From contig NZ_JBHUMM010000043.1 in assembly GCF_042685085.1 (NCBI RefSeq), positions 744,001-808,000 on the forward strand: DNA of 64,000 nucleotides, given 5' to 3'. The notes below the pieces were generated by a model. That model was not told the DNA's origin, did not search any database, and worked only from the letters and a program-made list of their open reading frames with translations. A program made the translations under genes and the position numbers. This DNA comes from Marinicrinis sediminis (lineage in GTDB: Bacteria > Bacillota > Bacilli > Paenibacillales > KCTC-33676). Each line of letters starts with the position of its first letter. Position 1 is the first letter of the stretch. Below are positions 1 through 8,353 of the stretch, one piece after another.

Positions 1-1116
1 AAGCCTCCTTTTTTGTAACAGCATGGCACCAGTGCCACGTTGCGGGTCCATGAGGTTCAGGCAAATATATTCCGGTTGCCGCTCATCCAGCAGGGCAGAC
101 CAGGCATAGAGCGGATCGGCTGTAGCCCGATTTCGAAAATCGGTTTGCAGCCATACGTTAGAGAAATGATCACGGAAAGGCTCCATATAGGCCAGACTCA
201 GCTGGTGGGGGATGACCATCACTTCGTTCGGACTCAGATCGAAAGATTGAATAAACGTGTGCAGCCATTGAATCGACTTCTCGGCCATCTCCCCATCCAC
301 AGCTTCAACTGAGCAGCCAGCTTCTTCATCTAGGCCATGCAGATTTTGTGTCGTGCTATCCGTTTCCCCGCCTGAGAAAACACGTTCATTTTCTGCAATT
401 GGAAGAATGATTGTAGGTTTAATGGTGGAATCTGTCATGCCGTATCCACGCAACAGCCAATCTCCATCCTCTGGCTTTGGAGAGAGAAACAAGCAACCGA
501 GTGCATCCGCAAGTGGATAACGGGAAGCCGTCGTCGAGATGTCAAAGTCGTCTGCACCTGTGACTGCTTGCTTCTGTTGCCTCTCTTGCTTCTGTTGCCT
601 CTCTTGCTTCTGTTGCCTCTCTTGCTTCTGTTGCCTCTCTTGCTTCTGTTGCCTCTCTTGCCATTCGCCCGTTTCCATCTGTTCCATGCTAATGAGCAGA
701 CTCGTGTGTTGCATCACTTCTGCCGCATGAATCGCCCATAACAGGGCCAAACTGCCGGCATCTGCAATGGAAAAAGGCATGGTACGTTCAAGCTTGCACT
801 GCTTCTGAATCGTCAGGAGGGCGTTGATTTTATCAGTCAGTGGGTACGCCGCATAACAGCCAATCAGGTGCTGCGGTGAACGTCGCCGGGCTGCTTCCCC
901 AATCTGTTGTCCTGCGTATTCAACGGGGGTGTATTCGAAAAACAGCCCTTCATCCGATGCTCTCCCACTCGGCCTTGCACCATTGGTCGCACCTACAGGA
1001 TTGCAAGCAGTCCTGGTCTGTGCACGAATTTCCTCGTACAGGCGGTGCTCGATCGAGTCACGTTTCAACGGCTTGTTCGTATAGGCGGTGTGCACGCTGG
1101 GTACAGACGCATACAA
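1..1116 (-). CDS. FabH-type ketosynthase-like partner lacking the active cysteine (partial)
   Basis: The frame is open from about 1116 to the left edge, so the C-terminus is missing; at least 372 codons are visible. I chose the TTG at 1116 because AGAAAGG precedes it and it follows the stop of the upstream ketosynthase by one base. The sequence resembles the protein at 20853-21926. Where FabH has its active Cys, this one reads SIADAGSLALL, with no Cys. A run of five exact 18-base repeats (571-660) encodes a Glu/Arg/Gln/Lys-rich hexapeptide repeat in the middle. The neighbour at 1118-2050 keeps the Cys, so the two probably form a heterodimer, like KS-alpha with a chain length factor. The fold assignment rests on pattern comparison only. 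Confidence 0.6.
   Translation of the reverse strand, partial: MYASVPSVHTAYTNKPLKRDSIEHRLYEEIRAQTRTACNPVGATNGARPSGRASDEGLFFEYTPVEYAGQQIGEAARRRSPQHLIGCYAAYPLTDKINALLTIQKQCKLERTMPFSIADAGSLALLWAIHAAEVMQHTSLLISMEQMETGEWQERQQKQERQQKQERQQKQERQQKQERQQKQAVTGADDFDISTTASRYPLADALGCLFLSPKPEDGDWLLRGYGMTDSTIKPTIILPIAENERVFSGGETDSTTQNLHGLDEEAGCSVEAVDGEMAEKSIQWLHTFIQSFDLSPNEVMVIPHQLSLAYMEPFRDHFSNVWLQTDFRNRATADPLYAWSALLDERQPEYICLNLMDPQRGTGAMLLQKRRL
571..660. repeat. Five perfect 18-bp tandem repeats in a coding region
   Basis: The unit CTTCTGTTGCCTCTCTTG occurs five times without a mismatch. On the minus strand it stays in frame and encodes a charged, Gln-rich hexapeptide repeat inside the Cys-less ketosynthase partner. 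Because 18 is a multiple of three, changes in copy number would lengthen or shorten a linker without breaking the frame. Confidence 0.97.
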
Positions 1117-1117
1117 G

Positions 1118-2050
1118 CTACCCTTTCTGACAAAGTGCACAACAGACCACCCCCCCGTTCCCCAGAGTCAACAGGATATAATAATCGTCTTTTTTCAGTC
1201 GATTGCTGTTTCGAATGCGATCCAGATTCAGTACGATATCACAGTTGTTGAGGTGTCCGTACCGCGTGAAACCCTCCAGTTCGAATCGTTCCACAGGCAG
1301 CTTGAGAAGCCTGGCGAGCAAGGGCCATGTTTCAGGTGTGACATTGTTGGGGATGATCAGACTCAGATCGGTGTGGTGGATACGGGCATCAGTCAGAAGC
1401 TGCCTGATCTGCTTGACCAGGGTGACGTAATAAAAATAGTCCGGTACTTCCGTTTGACCGTTTTTCATCTTGCCCTCTTGAATCGTGCGAACGTCCGAAA
1501 AGGCGCGAAAGGCCAGCAGTTTGTCTCCGTATGTGCCTGCATGGAGAGAGAGCGCAGCCGCTGCATCTCCTGTCAGAAAGTGCCCACCGCCTTGACGCTG
1601 ATCCGGGAGCAGACATTTCTCCACACACAGGATAAGCGCAGTTGCCTGTTCATCTGCTTCCGCCTCCAGCATTCGAGCGGCCAATTGAATGGCCATCAGC
1701 GTATTTGAGCAGAGCAGATCTCGGAGGGAAAAGCAGGTTGCCCGGGACAGATCAAATCTGCTTTTTATTCGTTCCAGTACCGGATCATCATAACGAAAGG
1801 CATAATTCAAATAAGGCACGAGCAGCCATTTTACAGATGCAGGCTCAATGGAGGAACCTTCCAGCAATTTATGCAAGGTCCGGATCATCATCTCTTCTGC
1901 AGAAGCTGCCGGTTCTATCGGCACAGACGTGACCCCTCTGCTTTTCAGTCCCTCCAAGTCTGCTTCACTGATCTCTCCCTGTGCATAATAATCTGCTGCA
2001 GACAATCTCTCTGTCGGCACATAGCTTGCCGTTGCACCGATTCGAATCAT
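1118..2050 (-). CDS. KAS III (FabH)-type ketosynthase, cysteine-containing partner
   Basis: 310 residues with a thiolase-like fold pattern. The probable active Cys lies in DLLCSNTLMAIQLAA, matching the FabH nucleophile region, followed by a TGDAAAALSL stretch like FabH's GDGAGAVVL. The C-terminal half has IIPNNVT where FabH has IPHQAN, so the usual catalytic His is absent there. RYGHLNNCD takes the place of the GNTSAAS loop. This arrangement is closer to acyl-transferring FabH relatives such as CerJ than to true FabH, so condensation or acyl transfer are both possible. It follows an ACP (2061-2297) by 10 bases and precedes a Cys-less homologue, suggesting a functional ACP/ketosynthase/partner unit. 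Confidence 0.75.
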   Translation of the reverse strand: MIRIGATASYVPTERLSAADYYAQGEISEADLEGLKSRGVTSVPIEPAASAEEMMIRTLHKLLEGSSIEPASVKWLLVPYLNYAFRYDDPVLERIKSRFDLSRATCFSLRDLLCSNTLMAIQLAARMLEAEADEQATALILCVEKCLLPDQRQGGGHFLTGDAAAALSLHAGTYGDKLLAFRAFSDVRTIQEGKMKNGQTEVPDYFYYVTLVKQIRQLLTDARIHHTDLSLIIPNNVTPETWPLLARLLKLPVERFELEGFTRYGHLNNCDIVLNLDRIRNSNRLKKDDYYILLTLGNGGVVCCALCQKG

Positions 2051-2060
2051 ACGGTTACTC

Positions 2061-2297
2061 CTATCCCTTGGTAATTTGCTGGATGTATGCCTCCACGTCT
2101 GCTACCCGAATCATGTCATACAAGTTAAGGTTGGCATCCAGGATGTCGATGTCGAGCACCATCTCCATCTCGATGAGCAGCTCAACGATATTCGTTGAAT
2201 CCATTTCCAGTGCCTCAAAGGTATCTTCGAGTTTCACTTCTTCCCTGCCACTGATTTGCTTGATCATGTCAATCAATTGTGTCTGTTCCAACATCAT
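2061..2297 (-). CDS. Acyl carrier protein (ACP 1)
   Basis: 78 residues, the usual length for a stand-alone carrier protein. The phosphopantetheine attachment serine is in LEMDSTNIVELLIEME, a clear version of the DSL motif followed by helix II. Its start codon directly abuts the stop of the glycosyltransferase upstream, and the ketosynthase follows 10 bases later, so the genes are translationally coupled. It is one of five free ACPs in the cluster and by position probably serves the adjacent ketosynthase pair. Confidence 0.93.
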   Translation of the reverse strand: MMLEQTQLIDMIKQISGREEVKLEDTFEALEMDSTNIVELLIEMEMVLDIDILDANLNLYDMIRVADVEAYIQQITKG

Positions 2298-3458
2298 TCA
2301 TCCCCTCATCCATTTATTTTCGATTTGTTCAGCGGCATACTGATTCGCTTGCTGTATGCCGTGGTCTGACGATACTTGTTTGAGACGGTGTCGAATATCT
2401 GCATCCTGATGAAGTTCCTTGATGCGTTGCCTGATCGTTTCGGGGTTCAGTTCGTGGGGTTTGATTTGTCTAATTAGGCCAAGCTGCTCGCAATGGTCGG
2501 CAAGCAGGGTGTGATCCAGCCCGAGAGAGATAACCAGCATCGGAATCTGATAAAGCACACCCTTTTGAATGGTGCCGCAGCCGCCATGGGTAACCATCAC
2601 ATCCGCTGTGGGCAGTACCTGATGATGACGGAGTGCCGTTCCTGCATAACGAATGTGTGAAGGTGTTTTATCGGCAACGGCATGCTTCAATCCGTCAGGC
2701 GGGTTGTCCAGAATGGTGATCTGCATGACGGGGTCGGGAAATGCATTTACTACGGCGGTTAGATAATGATCGGTTTTCTCTCTGTATCCCGGCTTGTCTG
2801 CTGAAGTGGTACAGACGAACAGATGAGCGTGTTGCGGCTGTGTGGGCAAGGATGCGGCTTTCGTTTCCACCTCTTCTGCCAGACCACACGGCCCAACAAC
2901 CTGAAAGCTCTCGGGCAAGGGGATAGATCGTGGAATCAAGGCAGGCAACACCATGACCAGATGCAGGTCGGGCGAATATCCGGCCAGATCGCCGCGAGAT
3001 CGCAGATCATCGTGCAGTAACGGCAATCCGTAATGTTGTCTGAGTTGATTGAGCTTCTGTCGATATTGCTCCCTCAGTCTGGCATTTGTCCTTGCGTCTC
3101 CCGGCAAAGAGCTATCCGGCCAGTACAGCGCCGTCTGATAACTCACCCATGGAATGCCATGTTTTTCAGCGTAATAGGCTGGCGCACTGAGCGCAGAGTC
3201 ACAGATCATCAAGTCCACTCTGTGCGCTGCAAGCACCTCATCCATTTCATCTAAGGTTTCTTGCAGGAAATGATGCGGATACTTTCCTCTTGTGACCGGG
3301 ATGAAATGTAGCCCGAGCTGTTCAATCAGCTTTTGAAAGGGCAAGGGTGCAGCAACACTTACGTGATGCCCCTTTTGAGCGAGTTCTCTTCCCAGTCCTA
3401 ATACCGGAACCAGATGACCGAGCAACCATTGACTGACGATGACGATTTGTCTCGCTAT
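2298..3458 (-). CDS. GT-B glycosyltransferase, MGT/UGT family, with a possible ATA start
   Basis: This family moves sugars from nucleotide donors to small lipophilic acceptors. The C-terminal donor-site signature is clear: VMVTHGGCGTIQKGVLYQ with a later DHTLLADHCEQLG. The first standard start is TTG at 3425, but that deletes the first beta strand of the fold and has no ribosome site. The frame stays open upstream, giving IARQIVIVSQW before LLGHLVPVLGLG, and AGGTGA sits six bases before an ATA codon at 3458. I therefore extend the gene to that ATA (386 residues). It is either a rare ATA start or a one-base change from ATG. It lies between the M29 peptidase and ACP 1. Confidence 0.85.
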   Translation of the reverse strand: MARQIVIVSQWLLGHLVPVLGLGRELAQKGHHVSVAAPLPFQKLIEQLGLHFIPVTRGKYPHHFLQETLDEMDEVLAAHRVDLMICDSALSAPAYYAEKHGIPWVSYQTALYWPDSSLPGDARTNARLREQYRQKLNQLRQHYGLPLLHDDLRSRGDLAGYSPDLHLVMVLPALIPRSIPLPESFQVVGPCGLAEEVETKAASLPTQPQHAHLFVCTTSADKPGYREKTDHYLTAVVNAFPDPVMQITILDNPPDGLKHAVADKTPSHIRYAGTALRHHQVLPTADVMVTHGGCGTIQKGVLYQIPMLVISLGLDHTLLADHCEQLGLIRQIKPHELNPETIRQRIKELHQDADIRHRLKQVSSDHGIQQANQYAAEQIENKWMRG

Positions 3459-3498
3459 GATTTCTCACCTCTTTTCCTGTCTCTAGCCTCGCTTATCT

Positions 3499-4602
3499 TC
3501 ATGCAGGACCATTCAGGGCTTCCAGCTCGGGTAAGACAAATCGTCCATTGTGACGAACCAGCTCTCCATCCACTTCTATGGAACCGCCTCCGTGTGATTC
3601 TGATTGCAACAAGACAAAATCCCAGTGCAGCCTGGAAACGTTGCCGTTGTCTGCCATTGGATAGGCCTGACCAAGGGCGAGATGAAGACTGCCCTGCATC
3701 TTTTCATCGAAGATCAAGTTTTGGGTGGGCTTTACAATGTGCGGGTTCAGACCTATTCCGAACTCTCCGACCTTGCGCGCACCTTCGTCCTGCTCGAGCA
3801 TCTGCTCCAGCCAGTGCTGATTGACCGCAGCCGATGCCTCAACGACACAGCCATGGCGGAATACCAGCCGAACCTGGTCACAAGAGGTCCCCATGTAGGA
3901 AGTGGGTACATTGAATTGAATGTGCCCTTCCACAGAATCGAGCACCGGTGCCGTGAACCATTCTCCATCAGGCAAATTATACTGCCCGGCACAGATCATA
4001 CTGGTCATCCCTTCTACGGAGAACGTCAATTCGGTTGAGGGGCCCGTAATACGGACGTGCTTGGCAGTAGCGAACATTTCAGACAAGGGCTGTACGGCTG
4101 CCGCCCATGCCGCGTAATCCATCGTGCAAGCGTCCCGGTACAGCCTCTCGTAAGCCCGATTACTCATGTGCGCCAGCTGAGCCCAGGAAGAGGTCGGTGT
4201 TTTCAACAGATTCCATTTGGACAGACTGCCCATGGCATACTGTTTGGGCTGCAAATAATGGGTGACATAATCCCGATAGCGTTCTTCAGGCAGATCGTAA
4301 AGCTCATACGGATTCTGTTCGGCACGCAGCCCGATATACACATTCATACTACGAATCCTCGCCACATCTGCCGCTGCCCATCGTTGAAGCTGGGCTTGGC
4401 TGCTGGAGGCGACGAGCGACTTCAACACCGGAAAGGAATGCTGAATAACATGCGGTTCTGCTCCTGCTTCGTAAACCTCGGTGACAATGGCTTCTATATA
4501 ATCGTCCGCCGTCCCGGTTACATCCAGGAGGACTTTTTCTCCTGGCGAGACACGTAGGGAATGATGGATGAGCTGAGCGGCTATGGCCCGCGGTGTATTC
4601 AT
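3499..4602 (-). CDS. M29-family metalloaminopeptidase
   Basis: 367 residues. M29 enzymes (AmpS, PepS, aminopeptidase T) use two metals to remove N-terminal amino acids. The metal-binding landmarks are visible: NLPDGEWFTAP, EFGIGLNPH, GSLHLALGQAY and SRLHWDF, the last holding the His and Asp ligands. It is shorter than the usual 410 or so residues but looks intact. The start overlaps the stop of the BtrH-like gene by four bases (ATGA). In this cluster it could remove an aminoacyl protecting group or trim a peptide-like intermediate, comparable in logic to deprotection in butirosin synthesis; that role is inference. Confidence 0.88.
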   Translation of the reverse strand: MNTPRAIAAQLIHHSLRVSPGEKVLLDVTGTADDYIEAIVTEVYEAGAEPHVIQHSFPVLKSLVASSSQAQLQRWAAADVARIRSMNVYIGLRAEQNPYELYDLPEERYRDYVTHYLQPKQYAMGSLSKWNLLKTPTSSWAQLAHMSNRAYERLYRDACTMDYAAWAAAVQPLSEMFATAKHVRITGPSTELTFSVEGMTSMICAGQYNLPDGEWFTAPVLDSVEGHIQFNVPTSYMGTSCDQVRLVFRHGCVVEASAAVNQHWLEQMLEQDEGARKVGEFGIGLNPHIVKPTQNLIFDEKMQGSLHLALGQAYPMADNGNVSRLHWDFVLLQSESHGGGSIEVDGELVRHNGRFVLPELEALNGPA

Positions 4603-5594
4603 GACAGAAACTCCCTGTTGCCAATTTGTTCTTCCCAGCTATCCATAAGTGACCCCTCGAGTTCGACAGCCTGCCTCAAATGTCCGATGAGTTTCACTCG
4701 GTAATCCCGTTCTGGCTGACGCTTCCATTTCATCAAAACCCCCATCACATACGACCACGTATGACAAAGCTTTTCCAGAATCTGTGGCCACTCCGGATTC
4801 ACACATGGACTTGGCAGGGCCTTGCGCTGGACGGCTGTCCACCAGAGCTCACGCAAGCGGCGAAAATAATGAATATCGAATTCCAGCTGCTCGAGTGAGG
4901 ATGTCAGGCTCACAAGCGGTACATGCTCAACGGCATCAGCAAAAGCGGACAAACGTTGCAGTCCCCCCTTTTCCTTCATTTCAGTGACGGATGCTTGCAT
5001 CAGCTGAAAACATTGTTGTTCCCACCGGGTTTCGGCTGCATCTGGCATGGTTTTGGGCTTGAGTATGGCAAACCCGTTGTCGGGATGATCTGCCAACACC
5101 TGAAAAAAAGTGTCCACAGGCACCCGGCCGAGCAGGCCGTTATAAAATTCGGGTGCACCGGCATCATCGAGCAGAATGACTTCGTCCTCCGTCATATCCA
5201 GGATCAGCGCCCAGTGCGTTACGTCATGCTTCCCGCAATACGCGGAAAACGGGGCCTCATACGCTTGGTACCTGACCAGTGCATAGCCTTCGCCATCCAG
5301 TAGCGAGCGCAGCAGATGAGCAGATTGTGCCTGGTCTAGCAATGGATAAGGAATGAGTGTCCATAACCGTTTCAATTCAGGACGGCTTCGCCGCAACAAG
5401 AGTTCATGTGAGTGGCAGTCAAAGGGTTGGAGAAAGAGGGGGATGGGATCATCCACCCCTTTCCATTTCAATATTTCCAGGATTGAAAGTTGCAGACAAT
5501 CCAGGTTGCGCTCACTGAGACCAAACTCATCCGGAAACCGCCAGTCCCATTTATGTGTGTGTTGAAGGTCATCCTTCAGCATTGACGTGGTCAT
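4599..5594 (-). CDS. BtrH/C39-like protein 1, putative ACP-dependent acyltransferase
   Basis: 331 residues, start ATG preceded by GGAGGAAACAGG. Residues about 25-185 have the pattern of the BtrH N-terminal (papain-like C39) fold: an early NLDCLQLSILEILKW segment, then GEGYALVRYQ, then DVTHWALILDMTEDEVILLDDAG, the region expected to hold the catalytic His and Asp. The C-terminal half is helical and anonymous. BtrH transfers an ACP-bound acyl group to an aminoglycoside; with five ACPs nearby a similar role is reasonable but unproven. It overlaps the upstream hydrolase by 26 bases and the peptidase by four. Two more members (10572, 14772) lie in the same cluster. Confidence 0.65.
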   Translation of the reverse strand: MTTSMLKDDLQHTHKWDWRFPDEFGLSERNLDCLQLSILEILKWKGVDDPIPLFLQPFDCHSHELLLRRSRPELKRLWTLIPYPLLDQAQSAHLLRSLLDGEGYALVRYQAYEAPFSAYCGKHDVTHWALILDMTEDEVILLDDAGAPEFYNGLLGRVPVDTFFQVLADHPDNGFAILKPKTMPDAAETRWEQQCFQLMQASVTEMKEKGGLQRLSAFADAVEHVPLVSLTSSLEQLEFDIHYFRRLRELWWTAVQRKALPSPCVNPEWPQILEKLCHTWSYVMGVLMKWKRQPERDYRVKLIGHLRQAVELEGSLMDSWEEQIGNREFLS

Positions 5595-6573
5595 CCTGTT
5601 TCCTCCCTATTCGTTCGTTTGCCTGTCTTGTATATGTTTCACATCGACAGCGTGTACAAGTTCCCTGACAAGCCTTCTGCGGCACAATCAGGTTGCACAA
5701 TTTCCTGATCAGATCATCCATCGCAGCCGGATGATGATAGAAGTTGCGTCCCGGCTGAAATGGACAGAGCCGAATGTCTGCCTGGACATGCGTAGTCAGA
5801 GCAGATGAGACTTCATCTTCAACACCGTGCAAGAGATGAATGGGCACACGCTGCGCCTCGTACAGAGCCTGCATATTCAACTGCGCCCAATCGTGGATCA
5901 TAGTGGAACTAATTCGTTGTCCATGCAGATACAACAAGTGCGCGCCCAACTGCTGAATCACCTGCACCTGATCGGCATCCAAATCGCTGAAGGTGTAATA
6001 ATCCTCTCCCGGAATGAGTTCACGAGCATCTATAGCACCAACGGTTTCAGCCTTTTTCAGGGCGTCAGGCGGAAAAAGCGCGTACACATCCGCTCGTTCC
6101 AGTGGAGGTGGTGAAATAAGGACAGGAATTGCCAAACTGGGCCCGGACGTAGGGGAAGGATGTGAAGTTGTTTCAACGGAAGTGTCTGCACCTGTTCGGC
6201 TATTCCAGATGGAGGTGACCTGCAGGGCCACGACCGCGCCGAGCGCATGTCCGACTAAATAAATGGCAGGAGGCGTAGTCTGTCTCGTAAGTTCATGCAA
6301 AACCTGAAGCGTATCTGCCACCATCGTGGAGAGGCTGACCTCACCCAGTTCTCCCTGACTGTCTCCATGTCCGCGGTAATCAAATTGCACCACCCACTGC
6401 CGACGATCCGCCAGACGCTTGCGAAGCTGGGAAAAGAGATAGTTTTTCTCACTCATGGCTTGCCCGAGTCCTGAGAGGGTCACGACTAGGGGCAAGTTCT
6501 CCCGTCCTCGTTCAGGCCGTTCTTCCAGTCCGGTCATTTCCAGCTGTCTGCCGAATCTCACCTGTCGCCACAT
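5569..6573 (-). CDS. Alpha/beta hydrolase-like protein with Ser-to-Ala nucleophile change
   Basis: 334 residues with an alpha/beta-hydrolase layout: VVQFDYRGHGDSQGE in the strand 4 region and LVGHALGAVVAL at the nucleophile elbow. The usual GxSxG reads GHALG, so the nucleophilic serine is replaced by alanine and ordinary hydrolysis is not expected. The C-terminus is cysteine-rich (CQGTCTRCRC), which is unusual for this fold. It overlaps the intact hydrolase upstream by 16 bases, so the two may work as a pair, with this one as a scaffold or non-hydrolytic member. A sequencing error at the serine codon is possible but less likely, since the rest of the frame is sound. Confidence 0.72.
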   Translation of the reverse strand: MWRQVRFGRQLEMTGLEERPERGRENLPLVVTLSGLGQAMSEKNYLFSQLRKRLADRRQWVVQFDYRGHGDSQGELGEVSLSTMVADTLQVLHELTRQTTPPAIYLVGHALGAVVALQVTSIWNSRTGADTSVETTSHPSPTSGPSLAIPVLISPPPLERADVYALFPPDALKKAETVGAIDARELIPGEDYYTFSDLDADQVQVIQQLGAHLLYLHGQRISSTMIHDWAQLNMQALYEAQRVPIHLLHGVEDEVSSALTTHVQADIRLCPFQPGRNFYHHPAAMDDLIRKLCNLIVPQKACQGTCTRCRCETYTRQANERIGRKQDDHVNAEG

Positions 6574-7445
6574 CGCTCAATCCCCCCTTCCACAGCATCC
6601 ATTTGAACCGGGTTCCCTTCCGTATGACCAAACTGCTCTTGCAGCCAGCGAGTCGTTCGATGGATCAGCTTCGTTTCCAGTTCACAGGAGGTAAACAGAT
6701 GTCCTCCCCCTGCAATGGCCGTAACTTGATGTGTATCGGTTCCGGCGTATATCGCAATCTGATTCGTTTGAAGTTGCGCGAATTCTTCTTCGATGAGCGG
6801 ATCATTATCACCGTATACCACCAGAGATCGGCCGGCATAACGGTGCAGCTCCTGCTGAATGTCCAGGCCGTGCAAATCGCGGTAAAAATCCATACTGATC
6901 CATAGGCCAGCCCAAGGCATCACCAGTCGATCCGTATATTCGGGATGGCGGGAAAATCGGGGCTTTCGTCCTCCCGGCATATTTCCACCAAATTCATAAA
7001 ACAGCGGACTCCATAGGATGATTTGATCAATTCCTAACCGGTTAGCTGACATCAAGGCCATCCGAGCCCCGTCACTGAATCCGAGCAGGCAAATGTGATG
7101 CTTGTCAATTTCGGGCTGTTCAGTCAGCCAGGTATACGCAGCCGCCACATTGGACAATTTGGTGGAAGTCGTCATTTGTGAAGTGTGTCCGTCGCTGAGT
7201 CCAAGCCCCACGTAATCGAACCGCAGCATGGCAATCCCGATACTGGCCAGATATCGGGCAAATTTTACAGCCAGACGGTGCACCTCATAGCGCTCACCAT
7301 TTTTCCCGGGACAATACAAGATGACCGGAAATGCAGCATCTTCTCCCTGCTTTTTGTCAGAGCCAGGAGGCAGATGCAGGATACCTGCCATGCGATGTTC
7401 GCCATCCTCCAGCTCCACGAATCGTTCTTCTCCACGCCCGTTCAA
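6558..7445 (-). CDS. Alpha/beta hydrolase (acyl esterase or thioesterase type)
   Basis: 295 residues. It has the oxyanion-region pattern VILYCPGKNGER, then MLRFDYVGLGLSDG, the nucleophile elbow LLGFSDGARMAL with an intact serine, an acidic residue in VVYGDNDPL and a late His in AGGGHLFTSCE. It looks catalytically competent. The start is TTG at 7445 after a GGGGTGAGAGG stretch; a GTG ten codons later is a possible alternative. It overlaps the serine-less hydrolase downstream. In an ACP-based pathway a hydrolase of this type may release the product or an intermediate from the carrier. Confidence 0.78.
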   Translation of the reverse strand: MNGRGEERFVELEDGEHRMAGILHLPPGSDKKQGEDAAFPVILYCPGKNGERYEVHRLAVKFARYLASIGIAMLRFDYVGLGLSDGHTSQMTTSTKLSNVAAAYTWLTEQPEIDKHHICLLGFSDGARMALMSANRLGIDQIILWSPLFYEFGGNMPGGRKPRFSRHPEYTDRLVMPWAGLWISMDFYRDLHGLDIQQELHRYAGRSLVVYGDNDPLIEEEFAQLQTNQIAIYAGTDTHQVTAIAGGGHLFTSCELETKLIHRTTRWLQEQFGHTEGNPVQMDAVEGGIERCGDR

Positions 7446-7484
7446 CCTCTCACCCCATCCCTTCGCGTTGGTTTGTCGAATCTT

Positions 7485-7877
7485 CTATTTGGCAAATGTC
7501 ATCGTACTGTGAATCATCTGTTGTTCGTCCACAAATCCGGTTCCCTCACACACCCATCTGTCTGCTTGCCTGTCGCAGATTTTGACTACAAAGTGCACCT
7601 CATCGCCCGGGACAGCGGGACGTAAAAAGCGAGAGGTGGCTTCGACCAGCTTCATACAGATCTTTTCATGTAAAAGCACAGCCTCGATCGTCTGCACCAT
7701 TCCTTCCGCAAGCAACACACCGGGATAGATGCTTTGTTCCGGAAAATGGCCTCTTACATAATGATCACTGCTGCTCACCAATTTTTTGCTGGTTGCCCAT
7801 CCGGCTGATTCCTCATACTGCATATCATCGATCAGTATCCATGGCTTGGCATAGGGCAATATCTGCTCCGGTTTCAC
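7485..7877 (-). CDS. Hotdog-fold dehydratase-like protein, ApeI/FabZ type
   Basis: 130 residues, a single hotdog domain. The central helix region GHFPEQSIYPGVLLAEGMVQ matches FabZ's HFPGNPVMPGVLIIEALAQ, including the acidic residue. The upstream PHRYPF segment of FabZ, which carries the catalytic His, reads LPYAKPWIL here, so that His is missing. The gene overlaps the other hotdog gene (7874-8311) by four bases. Aryl polyene clusters also encode two small hotdog dehydratases (ApeI and ApeP), so a heteromeric pair is plausible. Confidence 0.78.
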   Translation of the reverse strand: MKPEQILPYAKPWILIDDMQYEESAGWATSKKLVSSSDHYVRGHFPEQSIYPGVLLAEGMVQTIEAVLLHEKICMKLVEATSRFLRPAVPGDEVHFVVKICDRQADRWVCEGTGFVDEQQMIHSTMTFAK

Positions 7878-8311
7878 AAATGACTCACCTGCCCTTTGGA
7901 AACGGCTACATATAACTCTGCCGTCAGATGGATCTCCTCTTCGGGAATAGTACGGACGCGACCGGTCAGCATCGCTTGTTTGGCGAGGATACGAACCGGT
8001 GTAATCTCCAGTTGAACCGATTGCGTCCAGGCGACGTCTTTTATTGCCTTGGCCTCTACCTTTCCCAGTAAAGGAACCTCATGATCCTCCAGTGGATTCG
8101 TCTCCAACTGAACATAAATGACAGCGGTTTGAGCCAGTGACTCGACCAGCACATGCAACGGAACGATGGCCTGTTGACCGAAATCCGAATACAGCCTGGA
8201 CAGATCCATTTCAGCCCGTAACCGCTGTCCCGGCTCATAGCTCACAATCCGGTCGATGAGCCGAAACGGATCTTGCTGCGGCAATAGTGACATCAAGTTC
8301 GATTTCTGCAT
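7874..8311 (-). CDS. Hotdog-fold dehydratase-like protein, FabZ/ApeP type
   Basis: About 145 residues from the ATG at 8311; a TTG at 8353, directly behind the glycosyltransferase stop, would add 14 residues. The N-terminal LLPQQDPFRLIDRIVSYEPG is the FabZ PHRYPFLLVDR motif with the catalytic His changed to Gln. VLVESLAQTAVIYVQ is the central helix with the acidic residue kept. With both hotdog proteins lacking the canonical His, either the pair uses different chemistry or they bind rather than dehydrate ACP-linked acyl groups. Confidence 0.78.
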   Translation of the reverse strand: MQKSNLMSLLPQQDPFRLIDRIVSYEPGQRLRAEMDLSRLYSDFGQQAIVPLHVLVESLAQTAVIYVQLETNPLEDHEVPLLGKVEAKAIKDVAWTQSVQLEITPVRILAKQAMLTGRVRTIPEEEIHLTAELYVAVSKGQVSHL

Positions 8312-8353
8312 GCCTCTCAGCACGCCTCCTTGTTCCAGTGTCTTCCACTGCAA

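Noticed and set aside
571..660. Possible CRISPR array
   Set aside because: The repeats are contiguous with no spacers and keep a reading frame.
539..730. Plus-strand frame with a repeated Cys-rich peptide
   Set aside because: It is the reverse of the 18-bp repeat array inside the minus-strand ketosynthase partner; no ribosome site.
1088..1708. 206-codon plus-strand frame
   Set aside because: It lies opposite the well-supported ketosynthase gene and has no recognisable domain.
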